A stretch of 30,910 nucleotides of DNA from JBOGUF01 sp050696075. Its GTDB lineage: Bacteria; Chloroflexota; Chloroflexia; Thermomicrobiales; UBA6265. The translations under genes and the position numbers were made by a program. This document shows positions 1 through 7,706 of the stretch, piece by piece; position 1 is the stretch's first letter; every line of letters begins with the position of its first letter. A model generated the notes under the pieces. The model had not been told where the DNA came from and made no database searches. It worked only from the letters and a program-made list of their open reading frames with translations. The stretch is taken from the NCBI GenBank assembly GCA_050696075.1, contig JBOGUF010000199.1, positions 1-30,910 of the forward strand, in the 5' to 3' direction.

Positions 1-4
1 CCAG

Positions 5-1612
5 GTGCAGACTACCGAGCCGCCAATCGCCGAGTCGGCCCATCTCCTCGGTCAGGATCAGGCGATCGGCACGCCGGTCGATGCGGTCGTGGTGCTCGAC
101 TTTGGGTCGCAGTACAGCCAGCTCATCGCCCGACGCGTACGCGAGTGCGGCGTCTATTGCGAGTTGACCCCGTACGACGTCCCGTGGGCCGACATCGCCC
201 CGCTCCACCCCAAAGGGGTCATCCTCTCCGGCGGACCGGCCAGCGTCTACGAGCCGGGCGCGCCCCAACTGCCGGGCTGGGTCCTCGATCAGGCCTTGCC
301 GGTCCTCGGCATCTGCTACGGCATGCAACTCCTGGCGCACGCCCTCGGTGGGCAAGTCGCGCCGGCCGAGCGGCGGGAGTACGGACCGGCGACGATCCAG
401 GTTGCGGCGAACGGTGACAACCCGCTCTTCGCCGACCTGCCGCGCGAACTCGCCGTCTGGATGAGCCACGGCGACCACGTCGAGTCGCTGCCGCCCGGCT
501 TTACCTCGATCGCGCACACTACCAACGCCCCGATCGCCGCGATGGGGCGCGGCGCGCTGGTTGGCATCCAGTTCCACCCCGAGGTGGCGCACACGCCGCT
601 TGGTACGGAGATGCTGCGCAACTTCCTCTTCCGCCTCTGCGGCTGCACCGCGACCTGGAGTCCGGAGTCATTCATTGAGGCGTCGGTGCGAGAGATTTGC
701 GCCACGGTCGGCGCCGGCCGCGTCTTGCTCGCCCTCAGCGGCGGTGTCGATTCCTCGGTCGCCGCCGCTCTGATTCACCAGGCCATCGGGGATCAGCTCA
801 CCCCGGTCTTCGTCAACAACGGCTTGCTCCGACTTGGCGAGGCGGAACTCGTGCAGCAGGTCTTCGCCCGGCACTTCGGCATGCCGCTCGTCTACGTCGA
901 CGCCACCGCGCGGTTTCTGCAACGCCTGACCGGCGTCACCGATCCGGAGGAGAAGCGCACGATCGTCGGCGAAGAGTTCGTGCGCGTCTTCGAGGCGGAG
1001 GCCGACAAGCACGGCCCCTTCGGGTTTCTGGCGCAGGGCACGCTCTACCCCGACGTCATCGAGAGCACAACCAAGGAAACGAAGGCGGCGGCCAAGATCA
1101 AGACGCACCACAACGTCGGCGGGCTGCCGGAGGATATGCAGTTCGCGCTGGTGGAGCCGCTCAAATTCCTCTTCAAGGACGAAGTGCGGGCCGTGGGCCG
1201 CTCCCTCGGCTTGCCCGAAGAGATTGTCGAACGCCAGCCCTTCCCTGGTCCCGGCCTGGCGGTCCGCCTACTCGGCGAGATCACGGAACCGGACCTCGAC
1301 CTACTGCGCCGCGCCGACGCCATCGTCCGCGACGAAATCGAGGCAGCGGGGCAGGACCGGGACGTCTGGCAGTACTTCGCGGTCCTGCTCCCGGTCAACT
1401 CTACTGGCGTCATGGGCGACGACCGCACCTATGCCCGCGTCTGCGCCGTGCGCGCCATCGCCAGTCAAGACGCGATGACCGCCGACTGGGCTCGTCTCCC
1501 CCACGATTTGCTGGCGAAAATCAGCAACCGCATCGTCAACGAGGTCCGCGGGATCAACCGCGTCGTCTACGACGTCACATCGAAACCGCCCGCCACCATC
1601 GAGTGGGAGTAA
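5..1612 (+). CDS. guaA: GMP synthase (glutamine-hydrolysing)
   Basis: Converts XMP to GMP using ATP and glutamine in cytosolic purine synthesis. The class I glutamine amidotransferase domain fills about residues 27-215, with nucleophile Cys104 in GICYGMQ and the His191/Glu193 pair in HPEVAH. The ATP-pyrophosphatase domain begins with the SGGVDS P-loop at 245-250. The C-terminal dimerisation domain carries the QPFPGPGLAVR signature and ends in the expected KPPATIEWE-type tail. At 535 residues it is about 20 residues longer than usual because of an N-terminal stretch before VVVLDFGSQYSQ. The GTG at position 5 lies against the window edge, so the true start may be upstream or nearer residue 27. 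Only a weak GCGTC/GACGC stem (1614-1629) follows the stop. The family call is secure; the start is not. Confidence 0.97.
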   Translation: MQTTEPPIAESAHLLGQDQAIGTPVDAVVVLDFGSQYSQLIARRVRECGVYCELTPYDVPWADIAPLHPKGVILSGGPASVYEPGAPQLPGWVLDQALPVLGICYGMQLLAHALGGQVAPAERREYGPATIQVAANGDNPLFADLPRELAVWMSHGDHVESLPPGFTSIAHTTNAPIAAMGRGALVGIQFHPEVAHTPLGTEMLRNFLFRLCGCTATWSPESFIEASVREICATVGAGRVLLALSGGVDSSVAAALIHQAIGDQLTPVFVNNGLLRLGEAELVQQVFARHFGMPLVYVDATARFLQRLTGVTDPEEKRTIVGEEFVRVFEAEADKHGPFGFLAQGTLYPDVIESTTKETKAAAKIKTHHNVGGLPEDMQFALVEPLKFLFKDEVRAVGRSLGLPEEIVERQPFPGPGLAVRLLGEITEPDLDLLRRADAIVRDEIEAAGQDRDVWQYFAVLLPVNSTGVMGDDRTYARVCAVRAIASQDAMTADWARLPHDLLAKISNRIVNEVRGINRVVYDVTSKPPATIEWE

Positions 1613-1639
1613 GGCGTCGCTTTTGACGCTTCGTCGCGA

Positions 1640-2053
1640 TTATTCCGGGAGGAGTCGGAACGCCTCAATGTGGCGCGGCCGGATGGCGCGGAAGTGGCGG
1701 TGGTCGAGGGTGACGATCGAATCGACGAGCAGTCGCTCGGCGAGCGCGACAATCGAGGCGTCTGTTGCCCCAAGCGGGAAATCGCGATACTGAACAATAA
1801 GCTCCGCGATGCGCGCCCAGTCCTCCGGCAATGGCGGTTCGACGTCGATCTTGCCCAGACCGGCTACGAACCGACTTTCGACGTCCGGACCGAGCCGCCG
1901 CCCAATGAGGTGAAAGACCTCTGCCAGGACCAACATCGGGATGACGAGTCGAAAGCCCGGAGTCCGTAATGCATCGCGTGCGCGACCATGATCGCCGTCC
2001 CGCAGGTCGCTCGCTGCATAGAGTATGTTCGCGTCGACGACGGCCTTCGGCAC
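1640..2053 (-). CDS. VapC-type PIN-domain toxin
   Basis: Likely ribonuclease toxin of a type II toxin-antitoxin pair. The PIN fold shows its acidic residues in order: Asp in VVDANIL at the N-terminus, Glu in LAEVFHL, Asp in GATDASIVALAE, and Asp in TLDHRHF near the end. I chose the GTG at 2053, which gives 137 residues, the normal size, and starts 2 nt after the antitoxin stop. The open frame runs upstream to 2161 but that part is arginine/serine-rich antisense to the antitoxin. Co-transcribed with the antitoxin at 2056-2373. It is convergent with guaA, 27 nt apart. PIN proteins share little sequence, so the RNA target cannot be inferred. Confidence 0.87.
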   Translation of the reverse strand: MPKAVVDANILYAASDLRDGDHGRARDALRTPGFRLVIPMLVLAEVFHLIGRRLGPDVESRFVAGLGKIDVEPPLPEDWARIAELIVQYRDFPLGATDASIVALAERLLVDSIVTLDHRHFRAIRPRHIEAFRLLPE

Positions 2054-2055
2054 GT

Positions 2056-2373
2056 TCAGCTGTGCGCTCCCGCTTCGTACGCGGCCGGATCCTCCGCGAC
2101 TCGCATCTGATCCTCTTCTTGCTCCACGAGACCTTCGCCCTTGAGCCAAGCTAGCGTCCACTCCTCGTCGAGAATCTCATCCCAACGCCGAGCGGTATCC
2201 GTGAAATCGCTGCGACCGATGCCGACGAACCACAAATCCTGTTCGGCATCCGGCTCGAGCATCGCTGTGAGCGCTTCTCGTACGATGACCGACGCTGGCA
2301 CGTCACGCCGGCGTCGTTCGTGTTCGAGCAGCGCTGCAAGCTCATCGGGCAGCGAGAAGGTGATGCGCTTCAT
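2056..2373 (-). CDS. Ribbon-helix-helix antitoxin (VapB-like)
   Basis: Predicted DNA-binding antitoxin of the downstream PIN toxin. Residues 1-40 (MKRITFSLPDELAALLEHER through SVIVREAL) have the CopG/Arc ribbon-helix-helix pattern: a short beta strand followed by two helices. The acidic C-terminal half, with its TARRWDEILDEEWT segment, is typical of the part that wraps around a VapC partner. The 105-residue length is normal. There is no good Shine-Dalgarno; a TATCAT hexamer (2385-2380) ends 6 nt before the ATG, suggesting a nearly leaderless transcript that the RHH protein could autoregulate. The upstream gene ends at 2395, so the promoter sits within that 21-nt gap and the end of that gene. 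Confidence 0.85.
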   Translation of the reverse strand: MKRITFSLPDELAALLEHERRRRDVPASVIVREALTAMLEPDAEQDLWFVGIGRSDFTDTARRWDEILDEEWTLAWLKGEGLVEQEEDQMRVAEDPAAYEAGAHS

Positions 2374-2394
2374 ACCTGCATGATAGCATACCCA

Positions 2395-3999
2395 CTATTC
2401 CAGATACTCGACGTACGCCCACCCCTCCCGGCCATCGTGCTCCACCGACGCAAAGCCGTTCTCCCGCTGGCCGGTGAGGATGACCATATCGCCCGCGGGC
2501 ATGACGCGGATCACGCGGTCGCCGGTGCTCGGACCGGTGCGGAGATTCAGGTCCTCCGACACCGTGCGCCTGGCGGCCGGCAGCGCCGTGCCGTCGCTGG
2601 TGAGATAGGCCGCCGCCGCCCAGCCGTTTCGCCCATCGTAGGAGACCGAAACGAAGCCCCGTGAGCTCTCCCCGGTCAAGGTCACCTCGGCGCCGGCGGG
2701 CATGACGTCGAGCACGTCGTCGCCCGTGCTCGGCCCAGACCGCAGGTTCAACGCCTCGGCTACGGTCGCCGTGCCGCCGCCACGACTCGCGCCGCCACGA
2801 TCGAATCCGGCGTCGCCGGTATCAACGTAGGCGGCGTACGCCCACCCGTCCGCGCCGCCGTACGAAACGGAGACAAACCCGTTCCGCGCCACCTCGCCTA
2901 GCCCGACGAGGCGACTCGCCGGCATGACGTCGATGATCGCGTCGGACGTACTCGGTCCGGTGCGCAGGTTGAGGTCCTCTAGTATCACTCCCAGCCGGCG
3001 CGCGCCCACGTCCGCGTTCAGGTAGTCGCGGAATGCCCAACCGGGCGTCGTGCCGTAGCGGACCGGGAAGAAGCCATTGATGCTCCCGCCCAGGATCGAC
3101 ACTCGACTGCCCACCGGCATCACGTCGAGCACGCGCTCGCCCGTACTTGGGCCGCCACGGAGGTTGAGGCTGTCGTTGACCGTGGCGTTGCCACCGCCCC
3201 CGCCACCGCAGGCGTCGTGGTGGCTGATCCCGGCTTGCCACAGTAGCGTCACCCGAACGTCGGCGACCCCTTCCACTAGCGGCAGGCCGAGATCGACCCA
3301 TGTGCCGGCGGCCAGGTCGATGCTCGCCCCGTGAGACCAATCGTTTTGCACGTCGTGGCCGCGGTCGCTGATCCCCGGCCCGAATCCGAAGTCGTAGCCA
3401 TCTTTGGCCCACGATGCCGCCGGCACCCCCCGGTCGAGGCGGTAGTTCCGCTCGTTCCTGGCCGCCCACCAATTGTCGTGGATAAAGAGCGGCCCCACGT
3501 CAAGGACCGGCGCCACCGCGCACCGCCCCGTCTCGACACTTTCCACCGCGACCCAGCAATACCCGTCTGACTCGGCGCACAGCGTCTGCGGCCCCCAGGA
3601 GTCGCCGATGCCCGCATGACGATCGAGCCACGGGCACGAGGACTCCGTGCACGCCGGCAGCGCCACCAACCGGTCGTTGGCCCGCAAGACGTGACCGCTC
3701 GCCGTTTCGTTGCCGATCAGGCCGTCAACCGAGGATCCGAACGCGGTCGCCACCATCTCATAGACGCCGCCGCCGAGCGCAATCGCGCGCGCCGTCTCGA
3801 CGGGCGCGGGCGCCGTGGGCGCGGCGTGCGTGGAAAGCGCCGGAGAAGCGAGGAGGAGGGCCAGCCCCAGAAGCGTTCGCAGCGCCGTCCGCCGAGTTAG
3901 GTTGGGTGAGATGCTGCCGAAGGGTGAAACAGAGGGCGGGTGAGGTCGAGAACGGAGGGTACGCGCGGGCACGGACGGGCGAACGCAGGGGCTGGCCAA
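2395..3999 (-). CDS. Secreted protein with four SH3b repeats
   Basis: Exported protein of unknown exact role, probably cell-wall associated. I place the start at the TTG at 3999: an AGGAG sits 9 nt upstream (4013-4009), and the strong promoter at 4154-4182 excludes the ATG at 4182. This gives 534 residues. The N-terminus has a twin-arginine-like signal (LTRRTALRTLLGLALLLASP, cleavage near STHA-AP). A roughly 200-residue cysteine-containing domain follows, with APVLDVGPLF and SIDLAAGTWVDLGLP segments that resemble the RlpA/double-psi beta-barrel pattern; that is an inference. Four tandem SH3b domains of about 60 residues follow, each marked by LNLR(G/T/S)GPST, VMP and a GWA segment. SH3b domains usually bind peptidoglycan. 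No catalytic domain is evident, and a glycine-rich linker precedes the repeats. Confidence 0.85.
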   Translation of the reverse strand: MASPCVRPSVPARTLRSRPHPPSVSPFGSISPNLTRRTALRTLLGLALLLASPALSTHAAPTAPAPVETARAIALGGGVYEMVATAFGSSVDGLIGNETASGHVLRANDRLVALPACTESSCPWLDRHAGIGDSWGPQTLCAESDGYCWVAVESVETGRCAVAPVLDVGPLFIHDNWWAARNERNYRLDRGVPAASWAKDGYDFGFGPGISDRGHDVQNDWSHGASIDLAAGTWVDLGLPLVEGVADVRVTLLWQAGISHHDACGGGGGGNATVNDSLNLRGGPSTGERVLDVMPVGSRVSILGGSINGFFPVRYGTTPGWAFRDYLNADVGARRLGVILEDLNLRTGPSTSDAIIDVMPASRLVGLGEVARNGFVSVSYGGADGWAYAAYVDTGDAGFDRGGASRGGGTATVAEALNLRSGPSTGDDVLDVMPAGAEVTLTGESSRGFVSVSYDGRNGWAAAAYLTSDGTALPAARRTVSEDLNLRTGPSTGDRVIRVMPAGDMVILTGQRENGFASVEHDGREGWAYVEYLE

Positions 4000-4363
4000 G
4001 ATCTGTTGCTCCTCGCTTCCCGGCGCGGAGTGGGCGGTCACGGGCGAACGGCGCCCATGGTCCCGGGGGCAACGGCCCCGCGGCGGGCAAATGCCTCTCC
4101 CTGGAGCACGCCCGCGGTGGCGGCGCGTCCCGGACGACGCGGGGAATGCCTTGTCTATATCATGTGTACGTACACCTGTCAAATGGCAATCTGGCGCGTT
4201 CTATCTCACAGGCACGCCCGCTTGGGCGTCTTGTCGTGTAGAGATGCCGTCGATAGAGGTAGCGGCCGAGCCTGCCACCTGGCAGGCACGCCAGCCGCGC
4301 CGGGATGTCGCACGCTGCCGAGCGGCGCCGAACGTGGCTGAAATGCAACGAGGATTGCACACG
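4000..4363. other. Divergent intergenic region with hairpins
   Basis: No convincing gene. Frames remain open on both strands but look non-coding. Besides the promoter at 4154-4182 it holds two small inverted repeats: ACGCCC/GGGCGT (4214-4219, 4224-4229) and GCCTGCCA/TGGCAGGC (4270-4277, 4280-4287, 2-nt centre). These lie on the leader side of the plus-strand gene starting at 4364 and may be regulatory. About 150 nt (4000-4147) would be untranslated leader of the SH3b gene. Confidence 0.5.
4154..4182 (-). promoter_or_regulatory. Sigma-70-type promoter with palindromic spacer
   Basis: On the minus strand TTGACA (4182-4177) is separated by exactly 17 nt from TATAGA (4159-4154), close to consensus. 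The perfect 12-bp palindrome GTGTACGTACAC (4164-4175) lies inside the spacer, a classical place for a repressor or activator site. It points at the SH3b gene, with transcription expected to begin near 4147. Confidence 0.7.
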
Positions 4364-4840
4364 GTGAAAACAGCTCGCCTCGGATCGCCCAGGACCTGTC
4401 ACTTCGCCGACCCCTTCGCCGTCAATCCGATCCGCCGCTCGTTCATTCTCGTTGGCGGTTGCGCGGCGGCCATCATCGGACCTGCCCTCGCCGGCGACGA
4501 GGCGCTGACGGTGGCGATGCTCAGCGTCGGCTGGCTGGCAATCACCGGCATCGTGATCGGCACGCCGATCCTGCTCTGGAGCCTGGTCGAAGAGGCGCTC
4601 CGCCTCCTACGCCGGCGCTGGCGGCCGACCGTCGATTCGCTCGACGTTTCACCGCGGCTCATTCACATTCTCACCCGACACGGCTACGAGGCGATCGAGG
4701 AGATCGATCGCGCCTCCGACGCCGACCTGCTCGTCCTTTCCAACATGGATCGTCGCGGCCTCCAAGAAACCCGCCGCGCGGTCGCCATCTGGAAATACCG
4801 CCGTTGGCAGGACGAAGGTTTTCCGGCCACCGGCGATTAG
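4364..4840 (+). CDS. Membrane protein with RNAP alpha-CTD-like domain
   Basis: The function is not known. The GTG at 4364 is preferred because GAGGA (4350-4354) lies 9 nt upstream; an ATG at 4343 is also possible. The 158-residue product has two hydrophobic helices (about residues 26-44 and 48-74), then an Arg-rich juxtamembrane stretch. Its C-terminal domain (about 80-140) reads DSLDVSPRLIHILTRHGYEA, then a SDADLLVLSNMDRRGLQETR segment. That is the helix-hairpin-helix pattern of the RNA polymerase alpha-subunit C-terminal domain, normally 'L.LS.R..N.L...GI.TV..L......L..I.N.G...L.EI'. The placement predicts a cytosolic helix-hairpin-helix module tethered to the membrane. The gene is convergent with the TetR remnant, with 7 nt between stops. 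Confidence 0.72.
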   Translation: MKTARLGSPRTCHFADPFAVNPIRRSFILVGGCAAAIIGPALAGDEALTVAMLSVGWLAITGIVIGTPILLWSLVEEALRLLRRRWRPTVDSLDVSPRLIHILTRHGYEAIEEIDRASDADLLVLSNMDRRGLQETRRAVAIWKYRRWQDEGFPATGD

Positions 4841-4847
4841 CACACCG

Positions 4848-5180
4848 CTACGTCAATATCCCGGCTAGCAGATCGTCGAGGCCGGCCTTGATCCGCTCAA
4901 CGGAGAGGTTTCGCTCGCGGCGTTGGTAAAGGAAGAGTCTCGCCGCCAGCGGCGCCAGGAGCGCGTCCGCCAGATAATCGGCGTCGACATCTGGACGTGC
5001 CTGGGCCAGCAACCCGGCCAGATGCATCCGTTCGACCGCGTAAGCTCCGCCCTCGAACCAAGCGGTAAGCGAGCTTGTTTCCGCGAAAACAAGCAACTCG
5101 GCTTGCTCCTCGATCCGGTCGACCAGTGCGTGCAGAAAAGCTCGGATGCGCTCCCCCGCGTTTCGCCGAGGCGTGATGGG
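4848..5180 (-). pseudogene. TetR ligand-binding domain lacking its HTH
   Basis: The frame reads as the C-terminal, ligand-binding half of a TetR-family repressor: ERIRAFLHALVDRIEEQAEL, then FAETSSL, ARPDVDADYLADALLAPLAA and VERIKAGLDDLLAGIL at the end. The DNA-binding N-terminal 50 residues are missing. There is no ATG or GTG before the domain; the only candidates are internal TTG or CTG codons such as the TTG at 5096. The frame is continuous with the HTH gene upstream, interrupted only by the TAG at 5183-5181. It is either a decayed repressor or the second half of an interrupted fusion. Confidence 0.6.
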
Positions 5181-5483
5181 CTAGACGACTGTCTTGCTCG
5201 GCATCGCTTCGTCAATCTTGGCCCGGATTCGCTGTACGGAGCTCGCGACGTCGCGCGGATCCATCTCCAGGCTCGCGGCGATCTCGGCAGCCGAGCGTCG
5301 CCTGGCAAGCAAATCGTAGACGGCGCGCTCTTCATCAGTCAGCCGATGCTCGCGCACCCAGGCTTTCACCTCGCCGGATGGCGGAACGTGCGGACCAATC
5401 CTTTGGGGCCACAACGCCCACCGCCAGCCCGGCTGGGACCTTTCGCAGATGATGGGCGCTTCGGTCGACGGCGTATGGTTCAT
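5181..5483 (-). CDS. Small LuxR/sigma-type HTH protein
   Basis: Putative DNA-binding regulator of 100 residues. Residues about 48-92 (LTDEERAVYDLLARRRSAAE, continuing IAASLEMDPRDVASSVQRIRAKI) fit a four-helix LuxR/sigma-region-4-like helix-turn-helix. The N-terminal 47 residues (Trp-rich, WRWALWPQRIG) resemble nothing I know. The ATG at 5483 has AAGGA 6 nt upstream. It lies 49 nt downstream of the ABC permease gene on the same strand, so it may share that transcript. The stop is a TAG after which the same frame continues directly into a TetR ligand-binding domain; a regulator interrupted by a nonsense mutation is an alternative reading. Confidence 0.62.
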   Translation of the reverse strand: MNHTPSTEAPIICERSQPGWRWALWPQRIGPHVPPSGEVKAWVREHRLTDEERAVYDLLARRRSAAEIAASLEMDPRDVASSVQRIRAKIDEAMPSKTVV

Positions 5484-5532
5484 CGTCGTCCTTCATTGTA
5501 CGCATCACGCTCATACCATCAGCCGATACGGA

Positions 5533-6423
5533 CTATCCCTCCGTCCGTAGCCGCGGATCGAGCAGATCCCGCAACGCGTCGCCGAAGAGGTTGATGCTCA
5601 GCACGAGCGCGCCAAGCGCCGCCCCAGGGTAGATCACCGTCCACGGCGCCAGCTCCATCGAGGTGCGGTTCTCGCTCAGCATCGAGCCGAGGGACGGGTC
5701 CGGCGGCACCGCGCCCAACCCCAGGAAGCTCAGCGCCGCTTCCAGAATAACCGCGCCCGACAGGCTCAGCGCGAGCTGGACGATGATCGGCGCGGCGACG
5801 TTCGGCAGGACGTGGCGCAGGATGACCCGGCCCGTCGGCGCGCCGGCGGCGACCGCCGCTTGCACGTACTCGACGTGCTTCACCGCCAGCGTCGAGCCCC
5901 GCACGATGCGGGCAAAGATCGGCGTGTAGATCGTCGCGATCGCGATCACGATGCTGCCGAACCCCGCGCCCCAGATCGAAACGACCAGAATCGCCAGCAG
6001 CACCGAGGGGAAGGCGAAGAGCGAGTCCATCACCCGCATGATCAGGTACTCCGGCCACCGCCCGACGTAGCCGGCGACCAGACCGAGCGTGGTCCCAATC
6101 ACCGCGCAGGCCAGCACCGAGACCGCCCCCACTGCCAGCGATATCCGCGCGCCGTAGAGGATGCGGCTAAAGATGTCCCGCCCAAAGACGTCGGTGCCGA
6201 GCAAACCAGCTTCGCCCGGTCCCAATAGCCGGTCGATCGTGTTCATCTCGACCGGATCGGCCGGCGCCACGAGCGGCGCAAGTAAGGCCGCGAGGACAAA
6301 GACCAGGAGCACCAGCCCGGCCACACCCCCGGCCCGGCTCTGTCGCAGAAACCGTCGGATGGCGGCGACGAATCCACCCCGTCGCCGGCGCAACATCGGC
6401 GCGGCAGCCAGGTCCATCGCCAT
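5533..6423 (-). CDS. Peptide-type ABC transporter permease (DppC/OppC-like)
   Basis: Inner-membrane permease of a peptide/nickel-type ABC importer. The 296-residue protein has a cytosolic Arg-rich start and a first transmembrane helix near residues 35-53. The periplasmic loop contains the family hallmark NTIDRLLGPGEAGLLGTDVFGRDIFSR. The binding-protein-dependent transport domain follows, with an EAA loop around EYVQAAVAAGAPTGRVILRH and LPNVAAPIIV. It ends in LFGDALRDLLDPRLR, typical of DppC. The ATG overlaps the DppB-like stop by one base (TGATG), so translation is probably coupled. The substrate cannot be told from sequence. No ATPase genes are present in the window. Confidence 0.93.
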   Translation of the reverse strand: MAMDLAAAPMLRRRRGGFVAAIRRFLRQSRAGGVAGLVLLVFVLAALLAPLVAPADPVEMNTIDRLLGPGEAGLLGTDVFGRDIFSRILYGARISLAVGAVSVLACAVIGTTLGLVAGYVGRWPEYLIMRVMDSLFAFPSVLLAILVVSIWGAGFGSIVIAIATIYTPIFARIVRGSTLAVKHVEYVQAAVAAGAPTGRVILRHVLPNVAAPIIVQLALSLSGAVILEAALSFLGLGAVPPDPSLGSMLSENRTSMELAPWTVIYPGAALGALVLSINLFGDALRDLLDPRLRTEG

Positions 6424-7376
6424 CAGGGCTTCCGAATCCGCGGGTCGATCAAACCATAGACGACGTCGGTGAGCAGATTCATCAACACGAACGCGGCGGC
6501 GATGAAGAGGGTCGTCCCTTGCACCAGCGGGTAATCACGCTGCAACACCGCGTCGAGCGCCAGCCGGCCGATCCCCGGGATGGCGAAGAGTTGCTCCACG
6601 ATCACCGTGCCGCCCAGCAGATACCCGGTCTGGATGCCAACTACCGTCACCACCGGCACCAGCGCGTTGCGCAGCGCGTGACCAAGCACGACCGCGCGGT
6701 TTGTCAACCCCTTGGCGCGGGCCACGGTCAAGTACTCCTTACCGAGTTCTTCCAGCAGGGCTGAGCGGGTCATCCGCGTAATCGACGCCGCCAGCAACGC
6801 GCCGAGCGAGATCGTCGGCAACACGAGCGACTTCAGGTTCGGCCAGAGCCCATCGGAGATCGGCACGAATCCGGTCGTCGGCAGCACCGGCCACTTCAAC
6901 GAGATGAAGAGGATGAGCAGCGTACCGAGCAGGAAGTTCGGCACCGACAACCCAACTAACGCGGTCATCCGCGCCAACGCGTCGATCGCGCCGTTGCGCC
7001 GCACCGCCGAGAGCACCCCGATCGGAACCGCCAACAGCAGGGAGAAGATGGTCGCCAACAGCGCCAACTCGAGCGTCGCCGGCAGCCGGGCGAGGATCAG
7101 ACTGCCGACCGAGTCTCCCGTCCGCAGTGACGATCCCAGGTCCCCGGTCGCGACGTTCGCCACCCAGCGCAGGTACTGCACCGGCAATGGCTGATCGAGT
7201 CCATACGAACGGGCGATCTGGTCCCGCTGCTCCTGGCTGACGTCCGGCCCGATCCCGATCATCACGTCGACGAAGCTGCCAGGAATCAACCGCATCGCCC
7301 CGAAGACGAGGACCGAAATCCCCAGCAGCGTCGGCAGAAAGACGACAAAGATGCGGCGAGCGAGGTAGGTCAGCAT
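6423..7376 (-). CDS. Peptide-type ABC transporter permease (DppB/OppB-like)
   Basis: Partner permease of the gene at 5533-6423. Its 317 residues start with LARRIFVVFLPTLLGISVLVF, the usual DppB first helix, followed by the GLDQPLPVQYLRW segment and several transmembrane helices. The EAA loop reads EYLTVARAKGLTNRAVVLGH, then ALRNALVPVV, and the end is GLIDPRIRKP, all canonical. No Shine-Dalgarno precedes the ATG at 7376; a TATCAT hexamer lies 10 nt upstream (7392-7387), suggesting a very short leader. It is divergent from the Phd antitoxin with 60 nt between starts. The binding protein that normally belongs to this operon lies beyond that toxin module at 8159-9715. Confidence 0.93.
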   Translation of the reverse strand: MLTYLARRIFVVFLPTLLGISVLVFGAMRLIPGSFVDVMIGIGPDVSQEQRDQIARSYGLDQPLPVQYLRWVANVATGDLGSSLRTGDSVGSLILARLPATLELALLATIFSLLLAVPIGVLSAVRRNGAIDALARMTALVGLSVPNFLLGTLLILFISLKWPVLPTTGFVPISDGLWPNLKSLVLPTISLGALLAASITRMTRSALLEELGKEYLTVARAKGLTNRAVVLGHALRNALVPVVTVVGIQTGYLLGGTVIVEQLFAIPGIGRLALDAVLQRDYPLVQGTTLFIAAAFVLMNLLTDVVYGLIDPRIRKP

Positions 7377-7436
7377 GGGCGCGAATATGATAATCTGTTA
7401 CGGAACCGCCTATGCCGATAAGTTGAGGTCGCCATC

Positions 7437-7706
7437 ATGAACAACCACTCCATTACTGCCACGCACCTTGCCCGGAACCTCTCAGACGTGCTCAACCGAG
7501 TCCAGTACCGTGGAGAGCGCTTTGTGATAGAGCGCAACGGCGTGCGCGTCGCGGAAATCGTGCCGACGACAGCCAAGCCGGGGCTTACGCTGGGCGAGTT
7601 CATCAAGCTCTGGGATAGCCTCCCCAAGCCCGATGAAGATTTCTGGAAAGACCTGGTCGATATCCAGGCAAATCAACCCCTCGCGGAGTTCCCGGAGTGG
7701 GATTAA
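7437..7706 (+). CDS. Phd/YefM-family antitoxin
   Basis: Predicted antitoxin of the VapC toxin that follows. The N-terminal half (SITATHLARNLSDVLNRVQY, then RGERFVIERNGVRVAEIVP) is the Phd/YefM DNA-binding fold, in which the toxin-neutralising tail is unfolded without its partner. The tail (residues 50-89) is acidic and Trp/Pro-rich. A GAGG (7425-7428) stands 8 nt before the ATG. The coding sequence overlaps the toxin start by 10 nt, usual for such pairs. It lies on the opposite strand inside what would otherwise be a peptide-transporter operon, and its GC content looks lower than its neighbours. Confidence 0.87.
   Translation: MNNHSITATHLARNLSDVLNRVQYRGERFVIERNGVRVAEIVPTTAKPGLTLGEFIKLWDSLPKPDEDFWKDLVDIQANQPLAEFPEWD

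Noticed and set aside
1614..1629. guaA terminator
   Set aside because: The stem is only 5 bp (GCGTC/GACGC) with no following T-run, too weak to annotate.
4923..5594. 223-codon plus-strand frame opposite the HTH and TetR remnants
   Set aside because: Composition and lack of any motif mark it as antisense; the minus strand has recognisable domains and a ribosome-binding site.
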